Below, piece by piece: positions 19,392 to 26,781 of a DNA stretch of 64,000 bases; the stretch's first letter is position 1; every line of letters starts with the position of its first letter. Origin of the DNA: Variovorax sp. RA8 (GTDB taxonomy: Bacteria; Pseudomonadota; Gammaproteobacteria; Burkholderiales; Burkholderiaceae_C). The DNA is taken from the NCBI RefSeq assembly GCF_901827175.1, contig NZ_LR594662.1, forward strand, positions 5,766,001-5,830,000, written 5' to 3'. The translations under genes were made by a program, and so were the position numbers. Below the pieces are notes generated by a model that was not told where the DNA came from, did not search any database, and saw only the letters and a program-made list of their open reading frames with translations.

Positions 19392-20549
19392 TCAGGGGAC
19401 CAGTTTCCATTGACCTTTTTCGAGCTTGACGACCACGCGCGAGCGCTCGTCCGAGCCGTAGCGGTTGTCCGGCTTGAAGTTGTAGACGCTGTGCGTGCCC
19501 ACCAGCTCCTTGGTGCTGACGATCGCATCGCGCAGTGCCACGCGATACGCCGGCGTGCCCGGCTCGCCCTTGGCGCGCTGTGCGGCATCGAGGAACAGCA
19601 GCCAGGCGTCGAAGGTGTAGGCGGAGAAGGCGTCGGTCGGCGCCGCGCCGTTGGCCTTCTGGTAGGCCGCGCGGAAGTCCATCGACGTTTTGCGGATCGG
19701 GTTGGAATCAGGCAGTTGCTCGGCCACGATCACCGGCCCGGTGGGTGCCAGCAGGCCTTCGACCGCACTGCCGCCGACGCGCACGAAGTCGGGGTTGATC
19801 AACGCATGCATGCCGTAGATCTGGCCCTTGTAGCCGCGCTCCGAGAGCGCCAGGTAGGGCAGCGCGCCCGGCGTGCCGGAGGTGCCGGTGATCACCGCGT
19901 CGGGACGCAGCGCGACGATCTTCAGCACCTGGCCGGTCACCGAGGCATCGGCGCGCGCGTAGCGCTCGTTGCTCACCACCTTGATGCCGGCCGCCGGCGC
20001 GCTCTTGGTGAGCGCGTCATAGACCAGGTCGCCCCAGGCGTCGGAAAAGCCGATGTAGCCCACGGTCTTCACGCCGGACTTCTTCATCTGCTCGACCACC
20101 GCGTCCAGCATCAGCGGCGCTGGCTGCGGCAGCGTGACCATCCACGCGCCTTCCTCGCCCGGCAGGTTGGCGTTGGCGATGGAGATCAGCGGCGTCTTCG
20201 TCTCGCGCGCCACCGCGGCGATGGCCAGCGCGCCGGGCGAGCCGGCCGTGCCGATGATGACGTCGACCTTGTCCTCGTCGATCATCTTGCGTGCATTGCG
20301 CGCGGCGGTCGACGGATCGGAGGCGTCGTCGAGCTGCACCAGCTGGATCTTGCGGCCGTTCAACTCCGACTTGTACGCCAGCGCAGCCTTCATGCCCTTG
20401 TCGTAGGGAATGCCCAGCGAGGACACAGGCCCCGACAGCGAGGTAATGAAGCCGACCTTGTAGTCGGCAGCCCAGGCACTGGCCGCGCTCAGCGCGCCGA
20501 TGCCGAGGACGATGCCCGCCAGGGCGCGGATGGGGCTTGGAACTTTCAT
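19392..20549 (-). CDS. Liv-type periplasmic substrate-binding protein (copy 3, operon head)
   Basis: First gene of the transport/dioxygenase operon, 385 residues with signal peptide ending SAASAWA before ADYKVGFITSLSGPVSSLG. It carries the family landmarks AARNARKMIDEDKVDVIIGTAG and GHGVYNF-type C-terminus (here HSVYNFKPDNRYGSDERSR). A clear GGAGG ribosome-binding site lies just before the ATG. The promoter and operator at 20595-20639 are 46-90 nt upstream. Similarity to copies 1 and 2 is high throughout. Confidence 0.94.
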   Translation of the reverse strand: MKVPSPIRALAGIVLGIGALSAASAWAADYKVGFITSLSGPVSSLGIPYDKGMKAALAYKSELNGRKIQLVQLDDASDPSTAARNARKMIDEDKVDVIIGTAGSPGALAIAAVARETKTPLISIANANLPGEEGAWMVTLPQPAPLMLDAVVEQMKKSGVKTVGYIGFSDAWGDLVYDALTKSAPAAGIKVVSNERYARADASVTGQVLKIVALRPDAVITGTSGTPGALPYLALSERGYKGQIYGMHALINPDFVRVGGSAVEGLLAPTGPVIVAEQLPDSNPIRKTSMDFRAAYQKANGAAPTDAFSAYTFDAWLLFLDAAQRAKGEPGTPAYRVALRDAIVSTKELVGTHSVYNFKPDNRYGSDERSRVVVKLEKGQWKLVP

Positions 20550-20594
20550 GACGATCCTCCGGAAGTTGAAGTGGTCTGAAGATGATTTGTGAAA

Positions 20595-20610
20595 TGTTTA
20601 GACCTAAACA
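20595..20610. promoter_or_regulatory. Perfect operator palindrome, MarR-type
   Basis: TGTTTAG-AC-CTAAACA: two exact 7-nt half-sites separated by 2 nt. On the minus strand it begins immediately after the -10 box (20611-20616), covering the transcription start of the operon headed by the binding-protein gene at 20549. Size, symmetry and TTTAG half-sites fit MarR-family operators, and two MarR genes bracket the island. Binding itself is inferred. Confidence 0.75.
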
Positions 20611-20639
20611 ATACTAGCGAGACGACAGTGCAATGACAA
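20611..20639 (-). promoter_or_regulatory. Sigma70 promoter of the transport/dioxygenase operon
   Basis: TTGTCA (20634-20639, 5/6 to consensus) and TAGTAT (20611-20616, 4/6) are separated by exactly 17 nt on the minus strand, and the operator palindrome follows at once. It would drive about 13 genes from 20549 down to the MarR gene ending at 7023, unless the repeat at 11.6-12.3 kb interrupts the message. Confidence 0.7.
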
Positions 20640-20683
20640 GGGAGACAACGAGGGTTTCGGGTAAAGGAGCGCGCAACGCACCG

Positions 20684-21415
20684 CTACAGGGCCAGGCTGC
20701 CCACGCTGGTGCCGCCGCACACATAGAGCACCTGGCCGGTGACGAAGCCGTTGGCCGGGTCGACGAAGAAGCGCACGGCCCGTGCCACATCGGCCGCCTC
20801 GCCCAGGCGCTGCACCGGCACCGAGGCGGCGAGCCGGCGCTCCTTCTCGCTGCCGGCTTCCACCACGTCGTAGAACATGTCCGTGCGGATCGGCCCTGGC
20901 GCCACCACGTTCACGGTGATGCCCTCGGCCGCGAGCTCGAGCGCCCAGGTGCGCGCCATGCCCAGCATGCCGGCCTTGGTGGCGGAGTAGCTCGTGCGCG
21001 TGGCCAGGCCCACCGCGGCGCGCGAGGACATGAGCACGATGCGGCCGAAGCGCTCGGCCCGCATCGCCGGCAGCGCGGCCTGCACCAGCTGGATGGCGCA
21101 GCCCAGATGCAGTTCGACCAGCGCGTCGAGATCCTCGAGCTGGACCTCGGGCAACAGCGCCGGCCGGATCACGCCCGCGTTGTGCACCACGGTCCTGACT
21201 TCGAAGCGCCGCGCCATCTCCTGCGCGGCCTGCGCGGTGGCGGCGCGGTCCATCAGGTCGACTTCGATGCTGAAGAGCTTGGGGTGGTTGATCTCGCATC
21301 GGCGCCGCGCCAGCGACACCACCTCGTAGCCTTGGGCGAGCAGGTCCGCGCAGATCGCCTTGCCGATGCCGGCACTGCCGCCGGTGACGGCGGCGACGGG
21401 ATGCGTGAGGTTCAT
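20684..21415 (-). CDS. SDR family NAD(P)-dependent oxidoreductase
   Basis: A 243-residue classical SDR: TGGSAGIGKAI near residues 11-21, VHNAG in place of NNAG, Ser in VLMSSRAAVG, YSATK as the YxxxK pair, and VTGQVLYVCGGTSVGSLAL at the end. It is the last gene of the upstream half of the island (IorA to SDR), 19 bp after the cyclase gene. The 134-bp gap downstream holds the promoter/operator of the next operon. Substrate not predictable. Confidence 0.92.
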   Translation of the reverse strand: MNLTHPVAAVTGGSAGIGKAICADLLAQGYEVVSLARRRCEINHPKLFSIEVDLMDRAATAQAAQEMARRFEVRTVVHNAGVIRPALLPEVQLEDLDALVELHLGCAIQLVQAALPAMRAERFGRIVLMSSRAAVGLATRTSYSATKAGMLGMARTWALELAAEGITVNVVAPGPIRTDMFYDVVEAGSEKERRLAASVPVQRLGEAADVARAVRFFVDPANGFVTGQVLYVCGGTSVGSLAL

Positions 21416-21434
21416 CGTGGTCTCCTGTTATGGC

Positions 21435-22244
21435 TCAAGCAGCATCCCCCACCAGCGCCAGCACGCGCAACGGGCTGCCGCTGCCCTTCTCGATCTTGAG
21501 CGGCGGGCAGATCAGCACCGCGCCGGTCGGCGGCAGCAGGTCGAGGTTGCTCAGGCACTGCAGGCCATAGCGGCCCGCGCCGTGCATGAAGTAGTGGCAG
21601 GGATAGGGCGGGCGCAGGTGGTAGCCCTGGCCCGCATCGGTGCCGATGGCTTCGGAGCCGAAGCCCAGCACATCGCGCTGCTCGACCAGGAAGCGCACCG
21701 CCTCCGTGCTCGGGCCCGGCGTGTGCTGGCCGGTCTCGTCGAAGTTCTGGTAGGCCTCGGGGTCCTGCCGCTTCGACCAGTCCGTGCGCATCAGCACCCA
21801 CGCGCCCTTGGGGATGCGGCCGTGCTTTGCCTCGAAGCGCTCGATGTCCTCCACCGTCATCAGGTAGTCGGGATCGGACTTCACCTGCTCCGAGCAATCG
21901 ATCACGCAGGCCGGCGCCACGAAGTGCTGCACGGGGATGGTGTCGACCGAGTTGTTCGGCAGGTCGCGGCCCGAGATCCAGTGGATGGGCGCGTCGAAGT
22001 GCGTGCCCGTGTGCTCGCCGCACGAAAAGTTGTTCCAGTACCAGCCGGGCCCGCGCTCGTCGTACTTCGACACCTCCTCGATGCGGAAGGGCCAGCACTG
22101 GCCCATCTCGGGCGGCAGCGCGATCTGCGGGAACTCGGGCGTGAGCGTCTGCGTGAGGTCGACCACGCGGATACGGCCCGTGGCCATGGCGCCGACCAGG
22201 CCGCCGAGGATCTCGGCGGTAGACATCAGTTCGGTTGTCGTCAT
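21435..22244 (-). CDS. Cyclase family metal-dependent hydrolase (kynurenine formamidase / isatin hydrolase type)
   Basis: A 269-residue member of the cyclase family (PF04199). The metal-binding hallmark HTGTHFDAPIHW (H-x-G-T-H-x-D-x-P-x-H) is at about residues 75-86, and there is a conserved C-terminal acidic/His region including GTDAGQGYHLRPPYPCHYFMHGAG. Known relatives hydrolyse cyclic amides or formamides: isatin hydrolase gives isatinate and kynurenine formamidase gives kynurenine. In an island that also holds dioxygenases and IorAB, an isatin-like indole catabolic intermediate is a good hypothesis, which would lead towards anthranilate. It is 14 bp after the DUF35-SDR fusion gene. Confidence 0.88.
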   Translation of the reverse strand: MTTTELMSTAEILGGLVGAMATGRIRVVDLTQTLTPEFPQIALPPEMGQCWPFRIEEVSKYDERGPGWYWNNFSCGEHTGTHFDAPIHWISGRDLPNNSVDTIPVQHFVAPACVIDCSEQVKSDPDYLMTVEDIERFEAKHGRIPKGAWVLMRTDWSKRQDPEAYQNFDETGQHTPGPSTEAVRFLVEQRDVLGFGSEAIGTDAGQGYHLRPPYPCHYFMHGAGRYGLQCLSNLDLLPPTGAVLICPPLKIEKGSGSPLRVLALVGDAA

Positions 22245-22258
22245 TGTGTTGCTCCTGT

Positions 22259-23509
22259 TCAGCCGCCAGCAGCCAGCTCGCGTTCGAGCACCTTGGGGTT
22301 GTCGCGCCAGCGCTCCAGCCATTCCTGCGCCACGTCGCCCGGGTACACATCCTCGAGCCCTTCGCGCAGCGCCTTGACGATCGCGTTGGCGAGCGCGCCG
22401 GGTGTCACCTTCGGCGGCGGCATGTGCTGGTTCCATTCGTCGTCGATCGGCCCCGGGAACACGTTGACAACGCGAATGCCGGCCGGCCGCATTTCGGCGC
22501 GCAGGCATTGCGCCAGCGAATACGCCGCCGCTTTCGAGGCGCTGAAGGTGCCGTGCGGCGGGAAGTTCGCGAGCGCGTAGATCGACAGCAGGTTGACCCA
22601 GGCCGTGGCGCTGGTCACGCCATCGGCCGAGCGGCCCTTGAGCGCCGGCCCGAATTCCTGCGCCAGCCGCAGCAGGCCGAAGTAGTTGATGTCCATCTCG
22701 GCCTTGGCCACGTCGGTGCCGCGGCGCGCGCCGATGCCGAAGGTGCGGTGCACCTCGGCGTTGTTGATCACGATGTCGACCTTGCCGCCGATCTCGCCGG
22801 CCAGCTCGCTGACCGAACGGCCGTTGGTCAGGTCCAGCGGCACCAGCGTCACCTGCGGCAGGGCCGTGATGTCGTCCATTCCGCCGAGCTTCTTCCAGGG
22901 CTCGGCATGGCCGACCCAGACGATGTCTGCACCGGCCTTCACCAGGGCACGCACCAGGGCCTGCCCCACCGGGGTCTTGCCATCGGTGACCAGCGCCTTG
23001 CGGTACTTCGGGTCGCTGGTCATCTCGCGCAGCATCTTGTCGTCGGCCATATGGGCACTCCCTTCGTTCGGAAATCCAATGAGGACGGCCTGTCCCGCGC
23101 GGTCCAGGCGCGCGCCCACGCGCACCCGCGCCGGCGCATCGCCGACCTCGCCGTGCAGGTGGACCATGAGCGTCGGGCCGGTGTCGAGGTGCACCAGGCC
23201 CAGGCGCCAGGGCAGGCGCTCGCGGAAGAACAGGTCGTTGCTGTGATGCAGCGTGGTGGTGCTGATGAGCTCGCCTTCGCCGGTCTGCTCGCGCCAGTGC
23301 AGGCGCGGCGAAAGGCACTTGTGGCAGGCCTCGCGCGGCGGGTACTGCACCGTGCCGCAGTCCTTGCAGGTCTGCAGTTCGAAGCGGCCTTCGGCGGCCG
23401 CGGCCGTCATGCCCAGCGCGACGCGGCCGCGGGAACCCGGCGGCAGGTTCATCTGCCGCGTGCGCAGGATCGGGTTCTTGCGCTTGGGGCGCATCAGGGG
23501 CATGGTCAT
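22259..23509 (-). CDS. DUF35 (Zn-ribbon/OB-fold) - SDR fusion protein
   Basis: A 416-residue two-domain protein. Residues 1-~150 are a DUF35 module: zinc-ribbon cysteines 48, 51, 62 and 65 (CKDC...CHKC), then an OB-fold. DUF35 proteins normally form a separate chain that pairs with an SCP-x-like thiolase. Residues ~168-416 are an SDR domain, but with degraded motifs: TDGKTPVG replaces TGxxxGIG, NNAE replaces NNAG, and the catalytic Tyr is Phe322 (FSASK) although Lys326 and the Ser in LLSIYA remain. The ATG at 23509 overlaps the thiolase stop by 4 nt. Redox activity is doubtful; the SDR part may bind an acyl-CoA or act structurally. Confidence 0.87.
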   Translation of the reverse strand: MTMPLMRPKRKNPILRTRQMNLPPGSRGRVALGMTAAAAEGRFELQTCKDCGTVQYPPREACHKCLSPRLHWREQTGEGELISTTTLHHSNDLFFRERLPWRLGLVHLDTGPTLMVHLHGEVGDAPARVRVGARLDRAGQAVLIGFPNEGSAHMADDKMLREMTSDPKYRKALVTDGKTPVGQALVRALVKAGADIVWVGHAEPWKKLGGMDDITALPQVTLVPLDLTNGRSVSELAGEIGGKVDIVINNAEVHRTFGIGARRGTDVAKAEMDINYFGLLRLAQEFGPALKGRSADGVTSATAWVNLLSIYALANFPPHGTFSASKAAAYSLAQCLRAEMRPAGIRVVNVFPGPIDDEWNQHMPPPKVTPGALANAIVKALREGLEDVYPGDVAQEWLERWRDNPKVLERELAAGG

Positions 23510-24675
23510 GACGGTCTTCCGAGGATGACCGCGCCGGTGCAGAGGCAGCGGTCGTAGGTGACCATGCCGAAGCCCGCGACCAGGCCGAGCTTCGCATCGG
23601 GCACGGCGCGGGGGCCGGCCGCATCGGTGAGCTGGCGGATCGCCTCCACCATGCCGAGAAAGCCACCGGCCGCGCCGGCCTGACCGGCCGAGAGCTGGCC
23701 GCCGCTGGTGTTGTTGGGAAAGCTGCCGTCGAAGGTCATGGTGTTCGCGCGCACGAATTCCGGGCCCTCGCCCTTCTCGCAGAAGCCCAGGTCTTCGAAC
23801 TGCATCATCACGATCACCGGGTAGTCGTCGTAGGTCTGGACGAAGTCCAGGTCGGGGGGCGTGACGCCGGCCTGTGCGTAGAGGTCGTCGCGGTCCTTGC
23901 GCCAGCCGCCCTGCACCATCACCGGGTCTTCGGCATAGGCGTTGTGGCGCTCGATGGCGCCGCGGATCACCGCATGCGGCAGGCCCAGGTCGCGGGCACG
24001 CGCCTCGCTCATCACGAGGAAGGCATCCGCACCCGCGCAGGGCATCACGCAGTCGAACAAGTGGATCGGGTCGGAGATGGGCCGCGCATCCATGTATTCC
24101 TCGAGCGTGAGCGGCTTCTTGAACACGGCGTTCGGGTTGCCCAGCGCATTGGTGCGCTGGTCCACCGCGATGCGGCCGAAGTCCTCGCGCTTGGCGCCGT
24201 AGGTGCGCATGTAGTTCGCGGTGATCATCGCGAAGATCGAATTCGGCCCGCCGGAGCCGTAGGGGTAGCTCGCATCGCGCGCAAAGTTGCTGAAGCTGCC
24301 CAGGGTCAGGCGGAAGGAGTCGACATGGTTGGTGTCGGCACCCACGCAGGCCACGATGTCGGCGTCGCCTGCCTGCACGGCGCGCGCGGCGCGGCGCAGG
24401 CACATCACGCCCGAGGCGCCGCCGGTGGGCATGTGGTCCAGCCAGCGCGGCGACAGGCCCAGGTGCTGCGTCACGCCGACGGCCGTATCGGGCGCGAGCG
24501 AGAAGCTGCTGAGGCTCAGGCCGTCGATGTCTTCCTTGGCGACGCCGCTGGCCTTGACCAGCGCATCGAGGGCCTGGCCGATGAACCAGTGCGCACTGCG
24601 CGTGGAATAGCGTGCATAGGGCACGGTGACGGGGACCGCCACCGCGACGCCTTCGTAGGAAAGGCGCTTGCTCAT
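23506..24675 (-). CDS. Thiolase-like protein (SCP-x / acetyl-CoA acetyltransferase family)
   Basis: A 389-residue thiolase-fold protein: MSKRLSYEGVAVAVPVTVPY, the nucleophile region SGVMCLRRAARAVQAGDAD, and the C-terminal active-site segment NNTSGGQLSAGQAGAAGGFLGMVEA (NxSGG in place of the classical NxxGG). This subgroup usually forms complexes with DUF35 proteins and catalyses C-C cleavage (aldolase or thiolase) in side-chain shortening of CoA esters. The DUF35 partner is encoded immediately downstream with a 4-nt overlap. Upstream it overlaps the CoA ligase by 4 nt, so ligase, thiolase and DUF35-SDR form one coupled module. Confidence 0.9.
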   Translation of the reverse strand: MSKRLSYEGVAVAVPVTVPYARYSTRSAHWFIGQALDALVKASGVAKEDIDGLSLSSFSLAPDTAVGVTQHLGLSPRWLDHMPTGGASGVMCLRRAARAVQAGDADIVACVGADTNHVDSFRLTLGSFSNFARDASYPYGSGGPNSIFAMITANYMRTYGAKREDFGRIAVDQRTNALGNPNAVFKKPLTLEEYMDARPISDPIHLFDCVMPCAGADAFLVMSEARARDLGLPHAVIRGAIERHNAYAEDPVMVQGGWRKDRDDLYAQAGVTPPDLDFVQTYDDYPVIVMMQFEDLGFCEKGEGPEFVRANTMTFDGSFPNNTSGGQLSAGQAGAAGGFLGMVEAIRQLTDAAGPRAVPDAKLGLVAGFGMVTYDRCLCTGAVILGRPS

Positions 24676-26294
24676 GCCTGCCTCTTCTTCATCGCACGGG
24701 TGTCGATGCAATGCGGCTGGCCGGGCAGCGCCTGGGCCAGCTCGCGCAGTTGCCCGCGCTGGATCTTCTGCGAGGCGGTGAGCGGCAATGCATCGACGAA
24801 GGCGACATAGCCCGGCGCCTTGTAGTAGGCCAACTGCGCCAGCGCATGCTCGACGATGCTGCCGGCGATTCGGGCGCGCTCCGAGGCATCCACGCCATCG
24901 CGCACCACGATGCAAGCCAGCACCTCGTCGCCGCGCACCGGGTCAGGCGTGGCGGCCACGGCAGAACTCTTGACGGCCGGGTGCTGGTTCAGCACGCTCT
25001 CGACCTCTACCGCGGAGATGTTCTCGCCGCTTCGGCGGATCACGTTCTTCTTGCGATCGACGAAGAAGAAGTTGCCTTCGGCATCGCGCCGCACCAGGTC
25101 GCCGGTATGGAACCAGCCGCCGGCCCAGGCTTCGCGCGTGGCCTCCTCGTCCTTCAGGTAGCCGGAGAAGAAGTAGCGGCGCGGGTCGGTGCCTGCGGAG
25201 CGCACCAGCAGCTCGCCAGGCGTGTCGGCGGGCACGTCGCGGCCTTCGTCGTCCAGCAGCCGGACCTCGACGTAGTCCTGCTGGCGGCCGAAGCAGCTCG
25301 TGCCCACCTGGCGCGGCTCGCGGTTGGCCATGATGCAGGCGCCGGCACCGGTCTCGGTCATCGCCCAGGCCTCGACCAGAGGGAAGCCGAAGCGGGCCTC
25401 GAAAGGCGCGTGGTTCTTGCGGTCCACGCCGGCGCCGAAGCCCCAGCGGATCGCATGGTCCTTGTCGGCCGGCGAATCGGGCGCGGCCAGCAGCATCGCC
25501 GGCATCACGCCCAGGTAATGCACGATGGTGGCGCGGCTCTCTCGCGCGCTCGCGAGCCAGGTCTTCGGATGGAAGCGGTCCAGCTGCACCAGGCAGCCGC
25601 CGGCCACCAGCACCACCATCGTGGAGAAGGCCATCGCGTTCATGTGGTTGAGCGGCAGCGGCGTGATCACGCGCTCGGCATCGGGACGGATGGCGCACAC
25701 GCCGTCGAGGGCCGCGTACCACTCGCCCGCGCGCAGGAAGTACGCGTTGCTCAGGATGCAGCCCTTGGGCCGGCCGGTGGTCCCGGAGGTGTAGAGCAGC
25801 GCGCATTCGGTGTCGAGGCCAATCGCTTCGTGAGGGCGCGGCGGCGCCGTGGCAGCAGGCGGGACCACGTCGTCCGGTCCCATGGTCTCGAAGGCGATGC
25901 CGGCCAGTGCCGCCGCGGCACGCAGATCGGCCACGCGCTCCGGCAAGGTCACGGCCAGGCCGATCTCGCTGTGGCCGATCAGATAGACGAGCTCGGCCGA
26001 ACGCATCTCGGCATTGATGGGCACCACGCTCACGCCCAGCGCGTTCAGGGCGAACCAGTGCAGCAGGAAGGCAGGCCGGTTCTCCAGCAGCAGTCCCACG
26101 CGGTGGCCGTGGCCGTAACCCGCAGCCTGGTAGGCCAGGCGCAGGCGCTCGACCTCGGCGGCAGCCTCGCCCCAGCGGATGGCGCCCGGTGCGATGCCGT
26201 AGGCCGCGGCGGTCACCGATTCGGTAAACAGGAACTCCGCATCCGGCGTGCGCGCCGCGGTGGCTGCGAAGCATTGGTAGACCGACGTGTGCAT
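24672..26294 (-). CDS. AMP-dependent acyl-CoA synthetase/ligase
   Basis: Adenylate-forming ligase of 540 residues with TSGTTGRPKG at 169-178, the motif VEAWAMTETGAGA, GWFHTGDLVRRDAEGNFFFVDRKKNVIRRSGENISAVEVE and the C-terminal SQKIQRGQLR with the catalytic Lys. It activates a carboxylate with ATP and CoA. It is coupled to the thiolase by a 4-nt overlap and lies 7 bp after the dioxygenase beta subunit. It is related to but clearly distinct from the ligase at 9129-10730, implying two different acids are activated in the pathway. Confidence 0.92.
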   Translation of the reverse strand: MHTSVYQCFAATAARTPDAEFLFTESVTAAAYGIAPGAIRWGEAAAEVERLRLAYQAAGYGHGHRVGLLLENRPAFLLHWFALNALGVSVVPINAEMRSAELVYLIGHSEIGLAVTLPERVADLRAAAALAGIAFETMGPDDVVPPAATAPPRPHEAIGLDTECALLYTSGTTGRPKGCILSNAYFLRAGEWYAALDGVCAIRPDAERVITPLPLNHMNAMAFSTMVVLVAGGCLVQLDRFHPKTWLASARESRATIVHYLGVMPAMLLAAPDSPADKDHAIRWGFGAGVDRKNHAPFEARFGFPLVEAWAMTETGAGACIMANREPRQVGTSCFGRQQDYVEVRLLDDEGRDVPADTPGELLVRSAGTDPRRYFFSGYLKDEEATREAWAGGWFHTGDLVRRDAEGNFFFVDRKKNVIRRSGENISAVEVESVLNQHPAVKSSAVAATPDPVRGDEVLACIVVRDGVDASERARIAGSIVEHALAQLAYYKAPGYVAFVDALPLTASQKIQRGQLRELAQALPGQPHCIDTRAMKKRQA

Positions 26295-26301
26295 CGCGTC
26301 C

Positions 26302-26781
26302 CTAGATGAAAAGCTGCACCGCAGGCAGTGCCGCGTCGCAGTTGAGCAGGTTCACGCGCTTGAGCGTCATGCGCAGTTGGCCATCCACCTGCGTCAGGTG
26401 GTGGAAGAAGGTGCCGACATAGAACTGCAGCTCGTCGCCTTGCGATTCGGTGTAGTGGAACTCCGTGCGCACCACGAAGGCATTGCCCGCCTCGTCGAAC
26501 AGCTCGACCGTGGGCATCTGCAGCAGGTGATGGCAGCGGCTCGGCGGCTGCTGCGAGAAGGCGCGCGGGCTCTTCAGGCGCTCGATGCGCAGGTCGCGCA
26601 GGAGCTTGTCCTCGTACAGATGCGAGCAGTGGTTGAGCCCGTCCTCCTGGTCCGGCGTCGCCGGCACCCAGTAGTAGGCGTCGTCGGCGAAGAGCGCATT
26701 CCATTCCTCGTAGCGCTTGGCATCGAGCTGGCGGCACTCGTGCACGACGAAGTCGATCAGGTCCTGGTGCAAGACGGCCAT
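26302..26781 (-). CDS. Aromatic-ring-hydroxylating dioxygenase, small (beta) subunit 2
   Basis: A 159-residue NTF2-like beta subunit with the helix VVHECRQLDAKRYEEWNALFADDAYYWVP, central IERLKSPRAFSQQPPSR and terminal KRVNLLNCDAALPAVQLFI. Start at 26781 shares one nucleotide with the alpha-subunit stop (TAATG), a tight translational coupling. Paralogous to the beta subunit at 16441-16905. Confidence 0.93.
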   Translation of the reverse strand: MAVLHQDLIDFVVHECRQLDAKRYEEWNALFADDAYYWVPATPDQEDGLNHCSHLYEDKLLRDLRIERLKSPRAFSQQPPSRCHHLLQMPTVELFDEAGNAFVVRTEFHYTESQGDELQFYVGTFFHHLTQVDGQLRMTLKRVNLLNCDAALPAVQLFI

